The notes under the pieces are model-generated. The model was not told where the DNA came from. It did not search any database and saw only the letters and a program-made list of their open reading frames with translations. DNA of 64,000 nt from Gordionus sp. m RMFG-2023. Lineage: Eukaryota > Nematomorpha > Gordioida > Chordodea > Parachordodidae. Location of the stretch: contig NC_088775.1 in NCBI RefSeq assembly GCF_954871325.1, positions 33,209,561-33,273,560 on the forward strand, in the 5' to 3' direction. Made by a program: the position numbers and the translations under genes. Shown one piece after another: positions 56,611 through 64,000 of the stretch (positions are counted from its first letter, which is position 1; the number at the start of each line of letters is the position of its first letter).

Positions 56611-59600
56611 TTCAATGCAGGAGGGCCAAAACATGGTTCCATGTTTCCTGTAATTCCGTTTCATAAATTCCTTCTCTCTTTCAAGTTCCACGCACTTTAC
56701 CCTAGGTTGACAACCAGCTTGATCAGATAAAACTTTGGCATAATTTATTTTATATATAGGATACTTATTTACCAGCCTGTGTAAGAAATTAAGAAAATTT
56801 TAATTTTCAAACCTGTCCCAAGTGTTCTAGTAAATTTTACTATTTTACGGCCTAGATTTTCAAAAATTGATTTAAAGATTTAGATTATGTACAAATTGGC
56901 TGAACCCACGGGTCTCTACTTAATACAATATTCCGAGAAAATCTAAACTTTGATAATACTCATTGTTAAAGTTATACTAAAGATAAAATCAAATAGAAAA
57001 AACTACACAATATGATATTAATTAAAAAATCTTGATTTTGAATTTTAAATAAATGTTATGACTGTATAAAAATGTCCCTACAAAGTATAATAGTATAATA
57101 TTATATTTTAATGCAATATTTAATTGATTATAATTTACAAATATTGATATAAAGTTACCTAATTGGTTGTTGTGGTATTTAGCTATTTTGTTGTTCACTA
57201 CAAAATTGAAAAATTATTTTAAAATTACAATTTGTTGAACAAAATTAAATTTACATTTATTCATATATGTACTTATTATTTGAGTTAACCAACATATTCA
57301 TCATACAATAACGTACAAAAAATATTTTGGAAAATGTAGTAAAATGCAGGGGGATTTTTTGTTTAAATAAAAGTTGTTACAATTTATTAGGTTTTTCTTG
57401 TTTTACTAATAATATAGTATTTAAGGTAATTAAATAAAATGTATATCTATATTTTCCTATTGTCAAATAAGTGAATTGAAAAAGAAAATTTATAATTTTA
57501 AAGATAAACAGTTAATATGAAGATAAAATTTGTAAGGATAATTGAAATGTTTAAATTGTAAAGGTAATTGAAAGGTTTAAATTGTAAACAAATTAAATGA
57601 AAATTATATGAAATAATTATTGATGGTTGTATATGTCGTAAAGATAGTGAAATAAAAAATTCTCGTTTGAGAGATTTCATATATTAGGTATTTTCGAGTA
57701 ATTTCTAATTCAAACATCCAAGATTTTTTGGGGCCCGGTTAAAAAGAATAGCATTAAAAAAGGAAGTACAAATTTAAAAGGAATAAAAAATATAATCTAA
57801 TTCTAACAAAAAAGAATGCCGAGATACGTTCATTCCCAAAAATATGTCCCTTAATTACGCCATTGAGAAGATTGGTACTTTTATTTTCTCCAGATCAAAT
57901 GTTCGCTTTTTCGTGTATATTGTATATATTATGAAAATCAGATAATGTTGCTAACATTATACAAAACCTATCCCGTGGCATTTTTAATAATTGATGGGGG
58001 CTGTAAACACCGTAATAAAAATCCATGGTTTATTATATTTTAGCAGAATGGTAACTCGTATGATGCATTAATCTTCATAAATATAGGATAAAATTACTTC
58101 TATAATATTTCTCTTTAAATGATTCTGGATAATTTTATCTATTTTTTTGCCGCACTGCCAGATGCGAAATTTTAAGTTTCGCTCCTATTTAAAAGGGTGA
58201 GTTTTACTTAGAGGAATAATTTAAAGGTATATACTAGCATAAAATTTGCGATTTTTTTCAAAACAAATTTTAAGATATTTATATGGTCCTTAGCATCGAC
58301 AAAATCAATGCTGTATTCAAAAAGTTGGGAACATTTAAATTCCAAAAGTTTCGAATATAAATGTGAGTGCGGTATTATGCTTGAACTATTGTGCCTTTTG
58401 CTATATGCTTAATTTCTTAATTTACTACCCAGAAAGGGGTAAAACTTTAAACTAACATAAAAATCCTTAAGAATAATATATAATATAAAAAAAAATAAAG
58501 TGTAAATGTTTTTGCCCGGTTCCTGTTAAAGCACTCATAAATCAATCCAAAAATTTCTTGTAATTAATATGATTTTAACCAATTTTTATTGTCAGCATAG
58601 TTGGGTAATGGTCAAATGTTGGCATTCGGCTCAATCTATAGACGTGTGCTGGAGAAAATCCGTTAACATTAAAGCGTTATAATTTATAATAATTTTTTTT
58701 CAAATGTGTGCCTCTAAATATTTTTAAGAAAAACATCTAGATCAAATTGATATTTTTCAGCTAAGATTTTTTAGCGGCTAAAAATTGGCTTAAACGGCTA
58801 AAATTATAAATCCCCTAACTATAATTGCCACATAAAATTATTTTTATCATTATCTATATTTATTACTGATCGCCATATATTCTTGAATTAACAAGTTAAA
58901 ACATATTTTTTAATAAAAAAAGGACTGGGTCAGTTTATTGAGAATGTAGTATGAGATAGCAATTTATGTTCAAAACAATTAAAAAAATTATGATATACAT
59001 ATTACCTTTATCCATCATCCATCATCCACATTTACAATTCTAATTCTTTTATTTAGAAGTCGGGGTTTTCACTGACTTATATGGCTTATCTTTCTGACTT
59101 GAGTTTGATATAAAAGTGTACTTTCCACATCACTTAAAATATATTTTTTTTTAGGTTTTCTTACTTAAACTAGTATCTAATTAACTTAAAAGCAAATTCC
59201 CTCGATTTTATACTATATTTATCAAAACTTTGGTTCGCTATCATCTATCCTTTTAGATTCACCCATAACTCATAAGTCATCCATCACACAATAATATGTG
59301 TTATTATTCATTCATGCTATCATTGTAATGATAGATGCTAAAAAGTTGCAATCTTCTTGATGTTTGTAGAAATAAACCCCACCGAAAAGAAAATTTCTTA
59401 AAATGGTAAAAAATTTTGAAATAAATAATCAACTTTCGTATGATCTCCCGTAAACGTTTGAAGATTTGCTTCTAACCGGTATCTTGATCGAGTAGCCTAT
59501 AAAAAAAAATTACGAATGAAAGAATTAGACAATTATGACTTTTTTAAAAAAAAATTAAATGATAACTCTACACATTTACAAAGCAGATAGAACATCTTCT

Positions 59601-60067
59601 TAAATAAAAAAATTTCAATAATTAATCTAGAATAGGAGAAGGTCAGTTTTGGAAGGGGTTATGTGCTGCCCCTAACAATATGAAAGTAATTTAGTGAGAT
59701 CTACCCCCCCCCCCCCCCACCTCAGTTTTTTTACAAAAAATAGAGATAAGCCGTTCTCCAACCATTAACATCTTAATAGCATATTATTAACTTTCTATCC
59801 TGCAGCAAAAATTAAAGAATTCATTTTTCGAGTACATATAATAATATTATTTATACGTTTTTAGTGTTCTTAATGCTAAGCTCCCGATAAAGAAAATATA
59901 AAATATTTTATCTATAGGTCCGAAACTAATTTGGTAAGCAATAATATATTAATTATAATTGCCCAATGAAAAACTTAGGATTACCCCATACCCAAGGTAA
60001 TGGCTAAGGATCATAACTTTACTGTTTTATTGAGCAAAATATTAACAATTTAGATATTTATTTATTA
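56611..60067. other. AT-rich interval without recognised genes
   Basis: Only short frames, a run of 15 C at 59704-59718 and simple AT-rich sequence. A near-duplicate phrase pair at 57540-57590 (ATTGAAATGTTTAAATTGTA and ATTGAAAGGTTTAAATTGTA) is a small tandem repeat. Nothing else can be supported. Confidence 0.55.
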
Positions 60068-60356
60068 CTTCAAAGCAGGGTTGGCATGTCGGACAATTGA
60101 CCTCACATATGGTCCAATTTGGCGAATAAATATTTTGTTATAATTAACTAGTATGCATTAAGCATATTTATCAATCCTAGGTTACAATTTATTAAAAAAA
60201 ATATATTTATTTGTATCACGAAGAACTCGAAAACAAAAGAATTTTTTTATTAACATAAATAAATATAATAATTTAGCTAAGTCATGGTTTATTTTTTAAT
60301 AAATTTATTTAATATTTTGAGTATAAATTATATCAATTCTCATTTATGTTACTTCC

Positions 60357-61250
60357 TAGAGGTCTGCATTGGGCGGGGTTTCGGCCCGCCCGCCCATCTT
60401 GGGCGGATGGGCGGGTAAAAATTTTTCAAGAATGGGCAGGCGGGTTAAAAATATTTGAAACTATGGGCGGGCTGGGCGAGCGGGTTAAGAAATTTAAACA
60501 ATGGGCGGGCGGGTTAAGGAAATTTAAAATTTTTGTTCAAAAACAAACTAAAAAAAATAATTGTTTAAATGATCTATAATAATATTTCTTTTTTTTATTG
60601 TACCAATCGTTTTTTTAAGTGAAGAAAATTTACTTAACTATATTATGTAATAAACACAACAATAAAACTTTTTTCTTAGAATAAATAAACATTTTGTCTA
60701 TTAAAAATTTCCTTTTATGGGAATGTAATAAAACTTTTCTAGTGCTTCTTCAGAACGTGGATTTAGCATTGCTGGAAGATTTTTAGAACAAAGAAGAACG
60801 TGTTTGAATCCAGAAAATGTCGATTCATTATTATTTTTGCATTATAATTACATATAATATTAATTTTACATTTATATTTTTTTCATAAATATTCAATTTG
60901 ATCAAATAAATTGTACATAATTTACATTGATTATTTTTATACTTATATTAATTTCCTAAATTATAAACTTTTTGTAGAAGTGTAATGCTGAAATATTTTT
61001 ATTAGATGCTTAAAAAAATGAAAGAATGACCATAATTAAATTTTATAAGCGGGCTTGGGTTAAAATTTTTTTTTATAAATAATGGGCGGGCGGGTAAAAA
61101 ATTTTAGACTAATGGGCGGACGGGCGGGCGGGTAAGGAATTTTAAAGAAATGGGCAGGGCGGGCGGACTATATTTTTTGAAAACTATAGGCGGGCTGAGC
61201 GGGCGGTTTAAATTTTTTTTAAAACATTGGATGGGCGGGCTTTTCCACTA
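60357..61250 (+). mobile_element. Small GC-rich hAT element inside D2
   Basis: An 894-bp element with exact 8-bp target duplication TTACTTCC (60349-60356 and 61251-61258). Ends TAGAGGTCTGCATTGGGC and, reverse-complemented, TAGTGGAAAAGCCCGCCC. GGGCGGGCGGGTTAA-type repeats crowd both subterminal zones. The only coding remnant is a hAT dimerisation block at 60740-60860 (SASSERGFSIAGRFLEQRRT and NPENVDSLLFLHYNY). The D1 copy preserves the empty target site. Confidence 0.9.
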
Positions 61251-61489
61251 TTACTTCCACTTGTTATATTTGAATTTATAAATTAAAGCTGTTTGGTCAA
61301 ATTTACAAAATAATTTTTTCAATTCTGGTAAAAAGTTATATATTAAATTTTATATAATATTTAGCCAAATTATTAAAATAATTGGCGATAATTATAAAAT
61401 AATTAAGATTAATTAACTTTACAATAATTAAAACTTTTATAGTTAAATTCTAATATATTAGGAATTATGGTCATACCAAAGCATCAAGT

Positions 61490-62802
61490 TTGAAAACATT
61501 TTCAAGAAGTGCGCGATAAATCAGTTAAAGCGGTATGCAGGTTTTACAAGATGTCCTATATTACTCGCGTTGATAGAATGATGAAGCATTTATTACGCAG
61601 CTGTACTATGTGCCCTGTTATAACTAAGGAAAAATTTTAATTAAATTCCAAAATATCAACCTCTACAAAAAATCACATAAATGTAATTTGTAATACTTCT
61701 AGCTCTAACGAGGAATTGGGTGAAATGTGAGAATGATTATCAAATTGACTTGTGACACAAGAAAATTTGATTCCATTATCTCTGATCAATTTACAAGCAA
61801 GGCGATTAAACGTAAATCTCAATCTTGAATAACTGGTTTCATAGATAGAATAAATCCCAAATAAAAAAAATGAGATCGATCAATTGTTGCAAAGGCTATA
61901 CGAGCAATTTACCTTTCCACATCACTGAAAATCCTTACATCCAAGAATACTTTAAAAAAATAAGTAACATCAGAAATGAGAGTATTATTAATTTTATCAG
62001 CATTCTACTAAATTTAAATACTAAGGAAAATAGCCATACGTCAGATTATATTGCCCAGGAATTTAAAATTTAATTCATGAATTGAATCCGGTAAACGTAT
62101 ATTCTTTGGTTACTGATAATGCTGCTAACATGAAAGCAGCCTGGAGAATTCTAAAATCTGAATCTATTTATAATTTTATACAATATTATGGTTGTGCATC
62201 GCATACATTGCAGTTATTCTTTCACGATTGAACGACTTCAGTTGCCATATTTCAATGATTAAAAAAATACATACCAGCTGCAGTATTTTCCCGTAATACG
62301 AATCAACATGGTATACCATCTACATTAAGTAAAATTAGCCAAACAAGACGGGCATCGTCAATAAAATGCATGGAGCAAATACAAATATGTAAGAAAGCTC
62401 TGAAAGCATCAACTGTTGAAGAAGCTATATGTGATATTTGTCCCATAGAAATTACCAATGAAATATAAAATAAAGAAATATTTTGGAGGAAAAATTTAAA
62501 TTTTTAGCTATACTCCAACCTATAGCTACCTCATTGTTGAAAGTGCAATGGATAAATGTACTTTGGCCCATGTAAAAAACGAGAGGCTTAATTTAGAAAA
62601 ACACTCTTCAGAAAGAAATTGGTCGGTTTGTGGCAATATTACGAAAAACAGAAATCGATTGAAGACTTCTACAATAAGAAAATTGGTAAGAGTATATCAT
62701 AACTTAAGATTTATTAAAATAAAAAATAAAATAATGATGTTGAATATGAATCGGAACAAGACTCTGCACGTAGGGCAAAACATTAACTATGGAATGAATT
62801 AA
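61490..62802 (+). pseudogene. hAT transposase of D2
   Basis: Plus-strand remnants in order: BED-finger region traces (61490-61620), a frame at 61870-62073 with NESIINFISILLN and SHTSDYIAQEF, then SLVTDNAANMKAAWRIL at about 62110-62150 (second catalytic Asp block), CASHTLQLFFHD (C-x2-H block), and the frame at 62548-62802 with SSERNWSVCGNITKNRNRLK and TSTIRKLVRVYHNLR, the dimerisation domain. Several frame changes and stops make it inactive. The blocks match those of the 9.2-kb hAT only at family level. Confidence 0.75.
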
Positions 62803-62950
62803 AAAAAAAATTATGAAATTTAATATTACATAGATTCATTATAATATTATATATATATAATAAAGTTATATTGGCATAAAAAACATTTATTTGAATTTGA
62901 CCATATCTGACCGGTCAAATATCGGTCAATTGACCGAATCGTATAGAAAT

Positions 62951-64000
62951 TTATCAAAAATAGCACATTTTGAGTTTGCCCATTTTAGGCACTTACATGT
63001 TCAAAAATATCTTTTGACATGGTGTAGACGTTAATATTTAAAAATAATCTTTTCGCAGCTTTATTCAGATGTTCGCGTCAACATTGCTACTCCATCTATC
63101 ACGATACCCCGATCTACCCTATACGCGATGTGACAGTATACTGAACGAGTATAAAAATCATTTTAGGCCTTTACATATAGTCTCCTTAATCCACACTAAC
63201 CTTTATTATATTATTTTTGTCAATACCTAAAACAATATATAATTATGCAACATCCATCTGTAACAAATGAAATGATTTCGTTATTAAGAAGAAAAAGTTA
63301 GGACGGATTGCGTTTCTTCCCAAATATACTGTCTTTGGATGTTCGCAGGTAGGGGATACTGGGGCTATTTCGGACATTTTTAATTTAGAGTGCCATAAAA
63401 TTGTGAAAATAAGACTTTTTCCAAAAATAACTATATGAGTGGCAACCCCCCATCGACTATAATTTCATTATGCTAAATAATTTTTGCCTATGGTATTTTT
63501 GTTCCGAACGAATTTTACGAGAATCATTTTTCGCCGGGTTTGCCCCAAGCCCATCCCGGACACAACCGGGATATTTAGGAACAATTGTTTCTTTGCTTTA
63601 TTTTAATAGAAACTGATTTAAAAATCTACAAATTATATAAATTAACTTTATTAATGAATTTAATAATCCTTGAGGCCCATCATTGACCAAATGTTAGATG
63701 TGGTTTTACTAGATTAGTATCTACATAAATGCAATCAGTATTAAATAAATATTTGTTCAAATTTTTGAAATTTTATTTTATATTTGTTAAGGGGTCAAAG
63801 TTGTTTACTACAGTATCAATTTTAATGTGTGGAACTGAGTAAATTAATTTTAAAACCAAAAAAATTCTAGCATACTTTTTTATAACTATTAGTTATTAAA
63901 AGAGGTTTTTTTGCATTAAAATTTTCCAAAGTGTCCGAAGTTGATTTTTTTTCCACAAATTATATTAACCTATTTTAGTTACAAATTTCAAGTCTTCAAA
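62951..64000. other. AT-rich right edge, no recognised genes
   Basis: A patch at 63350-63385 (GTAGGGGATACTGGGGCTATTT, then CGGACA) and a facing TGTCCGAAG at 63933 may be the two ends of a worn element of about 590 bp. No frame with family features is present. Confidence 0.4.

Larger units (their letters stand above)
60076..62950 (+). mobile_element. hAT element D2 with nested small hAT
   Basis: Left terminus CAGGGTTGGCATGTCGGACA at 60076. The subterminal ACAATTGAC block has its inverted counterpart near 62920-62935 (GGTCAATTGACCG). The outermost right terminus is not recognisable. The plus-strand transposase is broken (61490-62800). A small GC-rich hAT sits at 60357-61250. D1 is the inverted, shorter relative about 6 kb to the left. 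Confidence 0.7.

Noticed and set aside
60346-60579. 77-residue plus-strand frame with Gly/Trp repeats
   Set aside because: It reads through the GGGCGGGC subterminal repeats of the small hAT and starts outside it.
63993-64000. Possible right target duplication of D2 (CTTCAAA at the window end, like CTTCAAAG before 60076)
   Set aside because: The terminal repeat that should precede it is absent and the match is cut by the window edge; likely coincidence.

Overview
This is a strongly AT-rich eukaryotic window, roughly three-quarters A+T by eye, and it holds almost nothing but transposable elements. I found no ordinary host gene, rRNA or complete tRNA gene in 64 kb. hAT DNA transposons, Ty3/gypsy retrotransposons, a non-LTR retrotransposon with an R2-type nuclease and a Helitron-like element occur together. 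That mix suggests an invertebrate animal or another transposon-laden eukaryote. The taxon cannot be fixed from the sequence.

Region 1 (1-24135) is a stack of Ty3/gypsy elements. The 5' end of one element (G0, minus strand) runs off the left edge and has a tRNA-Leu-type primer site. A 5'-truncated second element (G1, plus strand) follows. G1 is split inside its reverse transcriptase region by element A (minus strand, 2419-23499, target duplication ATGAA). A is split inside its protease region by element B (minus strand, 14372-21727, target duplication GATAC). B carries a non-autonomous hAT-like insert (15479-16928, target duplication CTATCAGC) in its 3' minisatellite. The downstream part of A is rearranged: an inverted integrase segment, a 3.28-kb unit repeated about 2.4 times, and a 540-bp inverted repeat. 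A and B look related in layout. Each begins with a small protein having one membrane segment and zinc knuckles, continues through protease, RT, RNase H and integrase, and has a second small zinc-knuckle ORF near the 3' LTR.

Region 2 (24136-29730) has no recognisable gene.

Region 3 (29731-38946) is a 9.2-kb hAT element with clear terminal inverted repeats and an 8-bp target duplication (CTTATAAT). Its broken transposase on the minus strand is interrupted by a very young non-coding LTR element C (32075-36005, target duplication AACAT). It also holds a 5'-truncated LINE fragment and a 1.6-kb inverted-repeat transposon beside TA dinucleotides.

Region 4 (38947-48245) is a probable hAT (40168-46822) holding a second hAT (42028-46610, target duplication TAATTTAC). 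The second hAT contains a 2.9-kb non-autonomous Helitron-like element with a 3' hairpin and CTAG end.

Region 5 (48246-53107) is a hAT remnant interrupted by a nearly full-length but broken LINE. Region 6 (53108-64000) contains two inverted copies of another hAT family. One copy carries a small GC-rich hAT whose pre-insertion site is still visible in the other copy.

Nothing here suggests genes cooperating in a host pathway. The interest lies in the layout of A and B, in an in-frame minisatellite shared by B and the unrelated-looking element C, and in an insertion order that can be read from target duplications.
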